Source of the DNA: Marinilabiliales bacterium
Lineage (GTDB): Bacteria > Bacteroidota > Bacteroidia > Bacteroidales > UBA12077
NCBI GenBank assembly: GCA_002869305.1
Contig: PKTC01000366.1
Span: forward strand, 1 to 8,221
Reading direction: 5' to 3'
Length of the DNA: 8,221 bases
Positions 1 through 5,856 of this stretch are shown here, in pieces. Every line of letters begins with the position of its first letter. The first letter of the stretch is position 1. The position numbers and the translations under genes were made by a program. The notes beneath the pieces are model-generated. The model did no database searches. It was given only the letters and a program-made list of their open reading frames with translations, and had not been told where the DNA came from.

Positions 1-356
1 CCACAATATCTCTCGTCTGATAAATTAACTGCTTTCTCTAATTTATCTTTTGGTAAATCTTTTCCCCAGAATTTATATATTACTTTCATTTCGTCATATT
101 GTTTCGGATGTTCCTCAGTTAGATTTGCCTCTACCTCTATACTAAAATCATCTAATCTCACTCTCATTTTTTTCAAAATAGAAACAACATCCATTCCTGT
201 GCAACCAGCCAAAGCAAGCAACATAAAAGGTTTAGGTCTGGGGCCACTGTCATTTCCCCCTACTGTTTCATTCGCGTCAATAACAATTTTATGACCATTG
301 ATCTCGCTTTCAAAAGCCATATCTTTTAACCAATTTAAATTTAATGATGTTTTCAT
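1..356 (-). CDS. OsmC/Ohr family peroxiredoxin-like protein, 3' end cut off by window
   Basis: OsmC/Ohr proteins are dimeric, cysteine-based peroxidases that reduce organic hydroperoxides, though many members of the wider family have no known substrate. Reading from ATG at 356, 118 codons are visible before the window ends, so the C-terminal part is missing. The two family cysteines are present: C52 in the helix motif LALAGCTGMDV and C118 in SDERYC. They are 66 residues apart, the same spacing as the catalytic pair of E. coli OsmC (C59 and C125). The segment before C52, GGNDSGPRPKPFMLLALAG (33-51), matches the family's Gly/Pro-rich approach to the active helix. It is transcribed away from the Crp/Fnr regulator at 566 and could be controlled by it. 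Membership of the OsmC superfamily is clear; the exact subfamily and substrate are not. No upstream in-frame start is needed. Confidence 0.9.
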   Translation of the reverse strand, partial: MKTSLNLNWLKDMAFESEINGHKIVIDANETVGGNDSGPRPKPFMLLALAGCTGMDVVSILKKMRVRLDDFSIEVEANLTEEHPKQYDEMKVIYKFWGKDLPKDKLEKAVNLSDERYC

Positions 357-418
357 AATTTAAGTTCTATTATTTCTAAATTATTATACTTCTATATATC
401 TCTATATATAATTTAATA

Positions 419-426
419 CAAATATA
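419..426 (-). promoter_or_regulatory. possible -7 promoter element for the OsmC-family gene
   Basis: Read on the minus strand this is TATATTTG, a full match to the Bacteroidota -7 consensus TAnnTTTG, 62 bases before the OsmC-family start codon. No TTG-type -33 element lies at the usual 18-20 base distance, and the region is so AT-rich that a chance match is possible. Confidence 0.35.
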
Positions 427-452
427 TGTTTTAAAATCTATATACTAAATTC

Positions 453-481
453 TTGTTATTGAAACAAAAAACTTAATTTTG
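453..481 (+). promoter_or_regulatory. likely promoter of the Crp/Fnr-family gene
   Basis: TAATTTTG at 474-481 fits the Bacteroidota -7 consensus TAnnTTTG exactly. TTG at 453-455 lies 18 bases upstream, about the usual place for the -33 element. Transcription would start near 487, leaving a leader of roughly 80 bases that contains the palindrome at 540-554. A TTGTT-N5-AACAA dyad (453-467) overlaps the -33 element and could be a regulator site. Consensus match only. Confidence 0.55.
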
Positions 482-539
482 TGATTAATCATTTTGAATG
501 AAACGCTATAATATTTATTAATTTATTGTTTTCCAAACA

Positions 540-554
540 CTTAACTAAGTTAAG
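540..554. promoter_or_regulatory. perfect 15-base palindrome CTTAACTAAGTTAAG before the Crp/Fnr gene
   Basis: Seven-base perfect arms (CTTAACT / AGTTAAG) flank a single central A, ending 11 bases before the ATG at 566. The position suits an operator or translational control site in the leader of the regulator gene. One unpaired base is too small a loop for a stable RNA hairpin, so a protein-binding site is the better guess. It does not look like a classical TTGAT-N4-ATCAA Fnr box. Confidence 0.4.
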
Positions 555-565
555 GGATTTTACAA

Positions 566-1273
566 ATGAAAAATCGCGATAATATACCTGCTTGTGATAA
601 TTGCTTTTTAAACGCTGATTCGATTTTTAAGCATCTAACTCCTGAAGAACATGCTTTAGTAGAAAAAGAAAAAGTTTGTAATAATTATAAACGTGGCAGT
701 GTTATTTATCATGAAGGAAGTAGAACCAATGGATTTTATTGCATTAATTCCGGAATTCTTAAGATATTCAAAACTGGAATTGATGGACGAGAACAAATAA
801 TTGCTTTTGCTAAAAAAGGTAGTATTATAGGTTATCGCTCCATACTAAGTAGCGAATTAGCGTGCTCTTCGGCAAAAGTAATTGATGATGCAATGCTCTG
901 TTTTATACCGGGTGAAACGTTAATTAATCTTGTTAAAACAAATGGTAACTTCTCAATGGCAATTATGCAGCAAACGTGTAAAGAATTAGGTGAAGCAAAT
1001 TCATTTATCACTGATATTGCTCAAAAAACTGTCCGTGAGCGTTTAGCTGAAGTGCTTCTTAGTCTAAAAGAGACTTTTGATTTAGATGAAGATAATGTGC
1101 TTCAAATTTCTCTTACTCGCGAAGAACTTGCCAATATTGTTGGAACTGCGACAGAATCTGTAATTCGCTTGCTTTCTGAATTTAAGCAGGATAAGTTGAT
1201 TGATTTGAATGGCCGCAAGATTAAAATTTTAGACATTAAAACATTGGAAAAAATATCTAATGCTTTTAATTAG
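566..1273 (+). CDS. Crp/Fnr-family transcriptional regulator
   Basis: A 235-residue DNA-binding regulator of the Crp/Fnr superfamily. Residues 21-135 form the cyclic-nucleotide-binding-like beta barrel, 136-170 the dimer helix, and 184-211 the helix-turn-helix (TREELANIVGTATESVIRLL), with E197 and R201 at the positions of FNR's DNA-reading E209 and R213. The phosphate-binding cassette of true CRP is absent: its GEL...RS segment is replaced by IIGYRSILSSELACSSA (87-103), so cAMP binding is unlikely. There is an N-terminal CxxC (C10, C13) plus C38, C59, C100, C112 and C138, but not the C-x2-C-x5-C spacing that holds the [4Fe-4S] cluster in E. coli FNR. The ligand is therefore unknown; a redox or oxygen signal is possible. 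It is divergent from the OsmC-family gene and ends 3 bases before the cupin gene on the other strand. Its own leader carries a palindrome that may mediate autoregulation. Confidence 0.9.
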   Translation: MKNRDNIPACDNCFLNADSIFKHLTPEEHALVEKEKVCNNYKRGSVIYHEGSRTNGFYCINSGILKIFKTGIDGREQIIAFAKKGSIIGYRSILSSELACSSAKVIDDAMLCFIPGETLINLVKTNGNFSMAIMQQTCKELGEANSFITDIAQKTVRERLAEVLLSLKETFDLDEDNVLQISLTREELANIVGTATESVIRLLSEFKQDKLIDLNGRKIKILDIKTLEKISNAFN

Positions 1274-1276
1274 CAC

Positions 1277-1636
1277 TTACTTTAATTGATCCTCTATGCT
1301 TTTTGTTATCTCCGTTTTGATATTTCCTGTATGTGCAGTTGATTTATTTTCTATTAATAAAATATTGCATTCTTCTTCTGACGAGACCTTATGACTAATT
1401 CCTTTCTTAACAACATAAAAATCACCTTGTTTCATCTCTACTATTTTCTGGCCCTCTATCTCCATCAATAATGTTCCATCAATAACATAAAAGAATTCAT
1501 CTTCATAATTATGCGAGTGCCAGGGAAGCTTGTCTCCCTTAATTTTGGCAATTTTTACATAAACATCATTGATTTCACCAATAACCTTTGGTGAGAAATA
1601 ATCTTTTATTTTTTTTAGCTCTTCTTTTACATTCAT
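1277..1636 (-). CDS. small single-domain cupin protein
   Basis: A 119-residue single cupin barrel. Motif 1 is clear: G-x5-H-x-H-x4-E-x6-G, with H40, H42 and E47 as probable metal ligands (in ...PWHSHNYEDEFF...). Motif 2 (GDFYVVKKGISH, 71-82) keeps H82 as the fourth ligand but has Lys where the consensus has Pro. Such small cupins (type MNVKEELKKIKDYFSPKVIGE...) are common in Bacteroidota; substrate and reaction are unknown. I chose the ATG at 1636. The longer frame would begin with a GTG at 1660 inside ruvB and add eight residues that are not part of the fold. With this start, the ruvB stop TAA (1640-1638) and the ATG are separated by one base, which suggests translational coupling to ruvB. 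It is the last gene of the minus-strand row and ends 3 bases from the Crp/Fnr gene, with no obvious terminator between. Confidence 0.85.
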   Translation of the reverse strand: MNVKEELKKIKDYFSPKVIGEINDVYVKIAKIKGDKLPWHSHNYEDEFFYVIDGTLLMEIEGQKIVEMKQGDFYVVKKGISHKVSSEEECNILLIENKSTAHTGNIKTEITKSIEDQLK

Positions 1637-1637
1637 T

Positions 1638-2678
1638 TTAAAATAACGATGATTGATCACCTTTGTTTATAGTTCTATTTAAATGATTGTATGCATTTTC
1701 AGTTGCCTCCCTACCTCTTGGAGTTCTTTTAATGTATCCTTCTTTAATAAGAAATGGTTCGTAAACTTCTTCAATGGTGCCAGAATCTTCACCTATAGCA
1801 GTTGCAATAGTAGTTAACCCAACTGGTCCTCCTTTAAACTTATCAATAATAGTTAACAGTATTTTGTTGTCCATTTCATCTAAACCATGTTTATCAATAT
1901 TTAGAGCATTCAATGCATATCTTGAAATATCGATATCGATATTTCCATCACCTTTAACCTGGGCAAAATCTCTCACTCTTCTTAAAAGCGCATTAGCAAT
2001 TCTTGGAGTTCCCCTGGAACGAGAAGCTATTTCGATAGCAGCATTTTCCTTAATTTCAACATTTAGAATTCCTGCAGATCTTTTCACTATGGATGTTAGG
2101 ATCTTAAAATCATAATATTCAAGATGTGAACTAATTCCAAATCTTGCACGTAAAGGACTGGTTAATAATCCTGATCTAGTTGTTGCACCAATTAAAGTGA
2201 ATGGATTTAGTGTGATTTGAACAGATCTGGCACTAGGGCCTTTATCGATCATAATATCAATTTTGTAATCCTCCATTGCGGAATATAAATATTCTTCAAC
2301 TACAGGACTTAATCTATGTATCTCGTCAATAAATAAAACATCGCCTTCTTCAAGATTGGTTAATAAGCCTGCAAGATCTCCAGGTTTGTCTAATACGGGA
2401 CCGGAAGTTAATTTTAATCCAACGTTCAGTTCATTTGCTATTATATTGGCGAGCGTTGTTTTTCCTAATCCTGGTGGGCCATGCAACAAGACGTGGTCCA
2501 GAGATTCATTTCTCATTTTTGCAGCTTGTACAAATACTTTTAAGTTTTCTACAACCTTTAATTGTCCTTTAAAATCTTTAAAATCTAAAGGTCTAAGTTT
2601 TTTTTCGAATTCCTGCTCCTTATCAGTTAATTCCTCGGAATTACCTGCTGATAAATCTCTTATATCAATATCATCCAT
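1638..2678 (-). CDS. ruvB: Holliday junction branch migration DNA helicase RuvB
   Basis: RuvB is the hexameric AAA+ motor that, loaded by RuvA, drives branch migration of Holliday junctions in recombinational repair. The 346-residue length is normal. All motor elements are visible: Walker A GPPGLGKT (67-74), Walker B VLFIDE (114-119), sensor 1 GATTR (164-168), the arginine-finger region SPLRARFG (174-181), sensor 2 GTPR (223-226), and the C-terminal winged-helix DNA-binding domain (about 275-335, including EPFLIKEGYIKRTPRGR). The N-terminal 25 residues are a variable acidic lead-in. The C-terminus ends in QSSLF, which resembles the pentapeptide used by proteins that bind the DNA polymerase sliding clamp. 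It sits 31 bases after the MORN-repeat gene and one base before the cupin ATG; ruvA and ruvC are not nearby. A TAACTTTG element just before the start could give it its own promoter. Confidence 0.98.
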   Translation of the reverse strand: MDDIDIRDLSAGNSEELTDKEQEFEKKLRPLDFKDFKGQLKVVENLKVFVQAAKMRNESLDHVLLHGPPGLGKTTLANIIANELNVGLKLTSGPVLDKPGDLAGLLTNLEEGDVLFIDEIHRLSPVVEEYLYSAMEDYKIDIMIDKGPSARSVQITLNPFTLIGATTRSGLLTSPLRARFGISSHLEYYDFKILTSIVKRSAGILNVEIKENAAIEIASRSRGTPRIANALLRRVRDFAQVKGDGNIDIDISRYALNALNIDKHGLDEMDNKILLTIIDKFKGGPVGLTTIATAIGEDSGTIEEVYEPFLIKEGYIKRTPRGREATENAYNHLNRTINKGDQSSLF

Positions 2679-2695
2679 TAAATTATATTTATCGC

Positions 2696-2703
2696 CAAAG
2701 TTA
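2696..2703 (-). promoter_or_regulatory. possible internal -7 promoter element before ruvB
   Basis: TAACTTTG on the minus strand matches TAnnTTTG and lies in the 31-base gap between the MORN-repeat gene and ruvB, 17 bases before the ruvB ATG. No good -33 element is visible at normal spacing. It would allow ruvB and the cupin gene to be expressed independently of the upstream gene. Confidence 0.35.
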
Positions 2704-2709
2704 GTAAAA

Positions 2710-4272
2710 CTAATTTTCGTTTTGCTTTAACTCAACCTTTTCACCGTTTATTTTGTAAGGTATTCCTTCTTTATATTGCACAACAATAATTAATTCTCCT
2801 TTCTCATTATATTTTGACCATGATCTTATCTTTTTTCCCTCATTGTAAAATTGTTCTTCTTTTAATGTACCATCAGGATAAAAGTATTCATGTTTTCCTT
2901 CAGGATTTCCCTGTAAATACTTGCCTTTAAAACTTAAGGTTTCTTCTTCAAGATAATAACTTTCCCAAATTCCATCTCTAAATCCCATGACATATCTACC
3001 TGAATATTTTTGGTCTCCTACCACATAACTCCAAATTCCTTCTTTATTATTTTCAATGTAATTGCCTTTAGCAATTATTTCTCCTAAAACGGAATACTCA
3101 ACACTTTCTCCATCTAATTTACCATATATGTAATATTCCTCTTTTAATAATTCTCCCGTTTCGTAATACCAACGCCAAATACCTGTCAATTTATCAGTAG
3201 TATATGATCCTGTTTGTTGTACTTTTCCATTTGGATAATAATAGGTCCATGTTCCTGTTTTTTTTCCCATTGTAAATTTCCCAACTGCTCTTTTAACATT
3301 GTTTTCATGATAAAATACCCAGTTGCCTTCTTCCCATCCATTAGGTAATACAATTCCTTCTGATAATAACTTTCCATTAATATCAATTGTTTTCGATTTT
3401 ATGACTTTACCCTCGTTATTAAAATTTCTATGAACACCAACAGGAATTTCTTTTTTAAAGCTTCCTTGAAAAACTAAATTTCCTTGATTATTATATTCTT
3501 CCTTAATTTCAACATTACTTTCGAAATCCTTTGATGTAAAATCTACTTCGCCATTCTTATATTTAATACTATTAACCAACCCTCCCTCATTATTGTATCT
3601 TTTATAATAACCATTCAATCTACCATTTGTATAATTTTTTTCCTCCCTTATATTTCCGTTTAAATAAAATTCTTTCCAAACTCCATCCTTTTCTCCTTTT
3701 TTATCATATCTATTAATATTTTCCTGAACAATAATTTCACCTTTTCTATATCTGCTTATCGTAATAATGTTTCCTAATGAGTCATAATCAAATCCTAGAC
3801 CGTGTCTTTTATCATTTAAATATGGTATACTCTTCTTTATTTTTCCATTATTATAGTAATAATAAGAATCCCCATTTCTTTGTCCATTTATGTATAAATC
3901 CTTTGAGTTTATTATATTCTTATTTTCCTCATTTCTAAAATATTTATACTGATACCCATTCCTTTTGCCGAGATAATAACTAATCTTTTCAGTAGTATCG
4001 CCGACTTGATCATAAAATATCCAAATACTGTCTAATTTATTTGCTTTCCAAACACCTTCAGATTTCTTTATGCCAGTAATGTAATATGATTTCCAAAAAC
4101 CTATTGGCTTATTATTTTCTAAATAGCCTTGGCTTGCTATAGTACCGTTCGGGTATTTAAAAACTTTGAATTGTCTTGTACTTTCAATAGTATCTATCTG
4201 TGCTATAGATATATTACTAATGATTAAAAGTATTACTACAAATTTTATACGAATAAAATATTCTGTTTTCAT
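2710..4272 (-). CDS. secreted MORN_2-repeat protein (YwqK-type repeats)
   Basis: A 520-residue protein made almost entirely of MORN_2-type beta-hairpin repeats. Residues 1-24 are a signal peptide: charged start, hydrophobic core FVVILLIISNISI, and probable cleavage after SIA before Q25. No lipobox Cys is present, so it should be periplasmic or surface-exposed, not a lipoprotein. About 16 repeat units can be counted by their G-x-W/Y-x-x-Y-Y anchors. The period is 24 residues and exactly regular over anchors at 315, 339, 363, 387 and 411. Best units are TGTWTYYYPNG, TGIWRWYYETG and DGIWESYY; the stretch around 240-275 is degenerate. Databases often label such proteins 'toxin-antitoxin system YwqK family antitoxin', but nothing here supports an antitoxin role, and function is unknown. 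It heads the row with ruvB and the cupin gene. Its ATG lies only 15 bases after a T-tract of a terminator, so its promoter is unclear. Confidence 0.88.
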   Translation of the reverse strand: MKTEYFIRIKFVVILLIISNISIAQIDTIESTRQFKVFKYPNGTIASQGYLENNKPIGFWKSYYITGIKKSEGVWKANKLDSIWIFYDQVGDTTEKISYYLGKRNGYQYKYFRNEENKNIINSKDLYINGQRNGDSYYYYNNGKIKKSIPYLNDKRHGLGFDYDSLGNIITISRYRKGEIIVQENINRYDKKGEKDGVWKEFYLNGNIREEKNYTNGRLNGYYKRYNNEGGLVNSIKYKNGEVDFTSKDFESNVEIKEEYNNQGNLVFQGSFKKEIPVGVHRNFNNEGKVIKSKTIDINGKLLSEGIVLPNGWEEGNWVFYHENNVKRAVGKFTMGKKTGTWTYYYPNGKVQQTGSYTTDKLTGIWRWYYETGELLKEEYYIYGKLDGESVEYSVLGEIIAKGNYIENNKEGIWSYVVGDQKYSGRYVMGFRDGIWESYYLEEETLSFKGKYLQGNPEGKHEYFYPDGTLKEEQFYNEGKKIRSWSKYNEKGELIIVVQYKEGIPYKINGEKVELKQNEN

Positions 4273-4286
4273 CGAATATAAAAGTA

Positions 4287-4315
4287 CAAAAAAAGCAAGG
4301 AGATTTTCCCTGCTT
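4287..4315 (-). terminator. rho-independent terminator after nadA
   Basis: On the minus strand AAGCAGGG (4315-4308) can pair with CCTTGCTT (4300-4293), eight pairs including one G-T, around a 7-base loop. The T-run 4294-4288 begins inside the last stem pairs and continues directly after. This is a textbook intrinsic terminator for transcripts coming from nadA. It ends only 15 bases before the ATG of the MORN-repeat gene, which is on the same strand. Confidence 0.8.
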
Positions 4316-4331
4316 ATGCATAACTTATAGG

Positions 4332-4349
4332 TTTAATTTATAAATTAAA
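4332..4349. repeat. 18-base perfect AT palindrome over the ancestral nadA stop
   Basis: TTTAATTTATAAATTAAA is its own reverse complement. It covers the last codons and the original stop (4340-4338) of the longer nadA frame, about 17 bases before the terminator stem on the minus strand. With pure A/T content it may be chance; a role in transcript 3' end structure is possible. Confidence 0.3.
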
Positions 4350-4403
4350 TTTCTTTGAAATATCCAGCATAGTATCAATAGATCTTTTGGCTTTTTGAAT
4401 AAT
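4338..4403 (-). pseudogene. nadA: detached C-terminal segment of nadA beyond an in-frame TAA
   Basis: Reading on in the nadA frame past the TAA at 4406-4404 gives 21 sense codons, beginning IIQKAKRSIDTMLDIS and ending KKFNL, followed by a second TAA at 4340-4338. The segment resembles the usual NadA C-terminal helix, in which an A/R-rich stretch leads to a 'pI-x-x-ML-x-IS' ending. With it, the protein would be 332 residues including the residue now replaced by stop. A single GAA-to-TAA change (Glu to stop) would explain it. It is either a recent nonsense mutation or a sequencing error. The codons have no other frame damage, which argues that the change is recent. Confidence 0.75.
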
Positions 4404-5336
4404 TTACTGGCTAAGTGTAACTTCCGGCATTTCATACTTTAAAGTATTGTATATTTTATTAACTGTTATTAATTTCATAAAATTACAATCATTACAACCA
4501 CAAGTAGAATCTTTTGGTGGTGCTACTAAGTAAGTTTTTTCTGGATTTTGTTTTTTCATTTGATGCAATATTCCTGATTCTGTTGCAACAATATATTCAC
4601 TGCTATTATCTGTTTTTGTGTAATTTAATAATGCAGCGGTTGATCCTACAAAATCAGAGATTAATTGTATTGGCTTTTGGCATTCCGGATGTGATATTAC
4701 TTTTGCTTTTGGATATTCTTTTTTCAATTCAAGAATTGATTCTAGAGAGAATTCCTCATGTACATGACATGCACCATTCCATATAACCATATCTTCCCTC
4801 CCAGTAATCCTTTTTATATAACTTCCTAAATTTCTATCCGGAGCAAATATAATTTTTTGCTCTTTTGGAAGTGATTCTATTATTTTTAATGCATTTGTAG
4901 AAGTACAACAAATATCTGTCATTGTTTTAATTTCTGCTGTTGTATTCACATAGGATATAACCAAATGATCAGGGTGTTCATCTATAAATTTTTTAAATTC
5001 TTTAGGTGGGCAAGAATCTGCCAAAGAACATCCTGCATTTAAATCAGGAATTAACACTTTACTATTTGGAGCTAATATTTTTGCTGTTTCAGCCATAAAA
5101 TGTACACCCGCAAATAATATAATACTTGCATCTGTTTCTGCAGCTTTTTGAGACAACGCTAAACTATCCCCAACGAAATCTGCAATATCTTGTATATCAC
5201 CTGTTTGATAGTAATGTGCTAAAATAATTGCGTTTTTCTCTTTTTTGAGTTTATTAATTTCCTCAACTACATCTTTTTCGGCTTCTATCTTCTTATTTAC
5301 AAAACCTTTTTCTACTGAAATGTTGTTAACACTCAT
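4404..5336 (-). CDS. nadA: quinolinate synthase NadA, C-terminally truncated
   Basis: NadA condenses iminoaspartate (from NadB) with dihydroxyacetone phosphate to quinolinate in de novo NAD synthesis, using an oxygen-sensitive [4Fe-4S] cluster. The 310-residue frame shows the three pseudo-repeated domains. Landmarks are AHYYQTGDIQDIADFVGDS (40-58), FAGVHFMAETA (75-85), the cluster cysteine C103 in NAGCSLAD, PDRNLGSY (166-173), C190 in NGACHVHE, SHPEC (215-219), GSTAAL (231-236), ATESG (251-255), and the last cluster cysteine, probably C284, in CGCNDCNFMK. All expected ligand positions are kept. The frame stops at LSQ, earlier than typical; about 21 further family-like codons follow in frame. 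Catalysis may survive because no known cluster ligand is lost, but stability could suffer. nadB and nadC are not adjacent. The gene is divergent from rpiB across a long control region and is followed by an intrinsic terminator. Confidence 0.95.
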   Translation of the reverse strand: MSVNNISVEKGFVNKKIEAEKDVVEEINKLKKEKNAIILAHYYQTGDIQDIADFVGDSLALSQKAAETDASIILFAGVHFMAETAKILAPNSKVLIPDLNAGCSLADSCPPKEFKKFIDEHPDHLVISYVNTTAEIKTMTDICCTSTNALKIIESLPKEQKIIFAPDRNLGSYIKRITGREDMVIWNGACHVHEEFSLESILELKKEYPKAKVISHPECQKPIQLISDFVGSTAALLNYTKTDNSSEYIVATESGILHQMKKQNPEKTYLVAPPKDSTCGCNDCNFMKLITVNKIYNTLKYEMPEVTLSQ

Positions 5337-5515
5337 ATATATATATTATATATTATTAATTAATTAAAACTATTATAATAATAATGATATCCTGTTAATA
5401 CTGTTATAAAATATTTACTGTTTTACTTGTTTCTTATGTTATCAAAAAGATTTAAAACTTTTTTTAACAGACAAATTATTTATAAATAATTGATATATAT
5501 ATAAATAAATATTTT

Positions 5516-5542
5516 ATTAACAGCTTGTTAATTGCTGTTAAT
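5516..5542. promoter_or_regulatory. operator-like palindrome TTAACA-N3-TGTTAA with an extra half-site
   Basis: Bases 5516-5532, ATTAACAGCTTGTTAAT, form a perfect 7-3-7 dyad. A third half-site GCTGTTAAT (5534-5542) follows and pairs perfectly with ATTAACAGC (5516-5524) as a second, overlapping 9-base inverted repeat. This nested arrangement suits cooperative repressor binding or alternative DNA/RNA hairpins. It is about 180 bases upstream of the nadA start. Confidence 0.55.
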
Positions 5543-5559
5543 CTTAATAAAAACTTTCA

Positions 5560-5574
5560 ATTTGTTACACAAAT
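5560..5574. promoter_or_regulatory. 15-base palindrome ATTTGTTACACAAAT
   Basis: A perfect 6-3-6 inverted repeat (ATTTGT / ACAAAT around TAC), 43 bases centre-to-centre from the dyad at 5516-5532. It has the same geometry as the TTAACA-N3-TGTTAA sites but different arms, so it may bind another regulator; a TTGT...ACAA core fits a Crp/Fnr-like or other dimeric regulator. No direct evidence of function. Confidence 0.35.
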
Positions 5575-5605
5575 CATGTTGAAATATTGTTCAATTTTTA
5601 TGGGT

Positions 5606-5613
5606 CAAAACTA
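5606..5613 (-). promoter_or_regulatory. possible -7 promoter element for nadA
   Basis: TAGTTTTG on the minus strand matches TAnnTTTG and would give nadA a leader of about 265 bases running through the operator-like repeats. No -33 element is seen at normal distance. A weaker alternative, TAGTTTTA at 5372-5365, is closer to the gene and has the CTGTTAA copy at 5392-5398 about where a -33 element would be. Confidence 0.25.
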
Positions 5614-5704
5614 AAAAATAATTTTTGATATTAATCTAATATTTATATATACTATAGAACATGTACAAATCAAAATATAAATTATAAGTTTTTATCGACT
5701 TTAA

Positions 5705-5719
5705 TTAACATTCTGTTAA
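5705..5719. promoter_or_regulatory. operator-like palindrome TTAACATTCTGTTAA
   Basis: A perfect 6-3-6 dyad with the same arms as the one at 5517-5531 but an unrelated central triplet (TTC against GCT), so the arms and not the spacer are conserved, as expected for a dimeric protein site. It lies about 150 bases upstream of the proposed rpiB promoter and 188 bases centre-to-centre from the other copy. Confidence 0.55.
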
Positions 5720-5824
5720 AATATTACATTATAGCTTTCATACTTCTTTATAAAAGCATTAGGCCATTTAAATAAAATATTTATATAAATAAAGTTATAT
5801 AAAATTCATATTTTAAGTAAGTTA

Positions 5825-5837
5825 TTGTTTGAAACAA
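5825..5837. promoter_or_regulatory. palindrome TTGTTTGAAACAA upstream of the rpiB promoter
   Basis: A perfect 13-base dyad (arms TTGTTT / AAACAA, central G), ending 19 bases before the -7 element of rpiB and so covering the region where upstream promoter contacts occur. Thirteen bases of it and its 3' flank (TTGAAACAAAAAA, 5829-5841) recur at 459-471 in the Crp/Fnr promoter. Confidence 0.35.
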
Positions 5838-5856
5838 AAAATAAGAATAAAATAGC

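Noticed and set aside
1637..1660. Longer start (GTG at 1660) for the cupin gene
   Set aside because: Needs GTG inside ruvB and adds eight residues not typical of the family, while the ATG at 1636 is one base after the ruvB stop.
1774..2115. 113-codon open frame on the plus strand opposite ruvB
   Set aside because: Antisense shadow of a strongly supported ruvB; composition is typical of reverse-complement coding and no family is recognised.
2356..2730. 124-codon open frame on the plus strand opposite the start of ruvB
   Set aside because: Antisense shadow; covers the Walker A region of ruvB and has no independent support.
3186..3386. 66-codon open frame within the MORN-repeat gene in another frame
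   Set aside because: Low-complexity shadow produced by the repeat sequence.
4404..4406. Stop-codon reassignment or programmed recoding at the nadA TAA
   Set aside because: Most other complete genes here end in TAA, so the codon is used as stop, and no recoding structure is evident; a nonsense mutation or sequence error is simpler.
4514..4786. 90-codon open frame on the plus strand opposite nadA
   Set aside because: Antisense shadow with a hydrophobic bias expected from the complementary codons.
5579..5594. TTGAA-N6-TTCAA inverted repeat as an Fnr box
   Set aside because: Five-base arms in very AT-rich DNA and wrong spacing for TTGAT-N4-ATCAA; likely chance.
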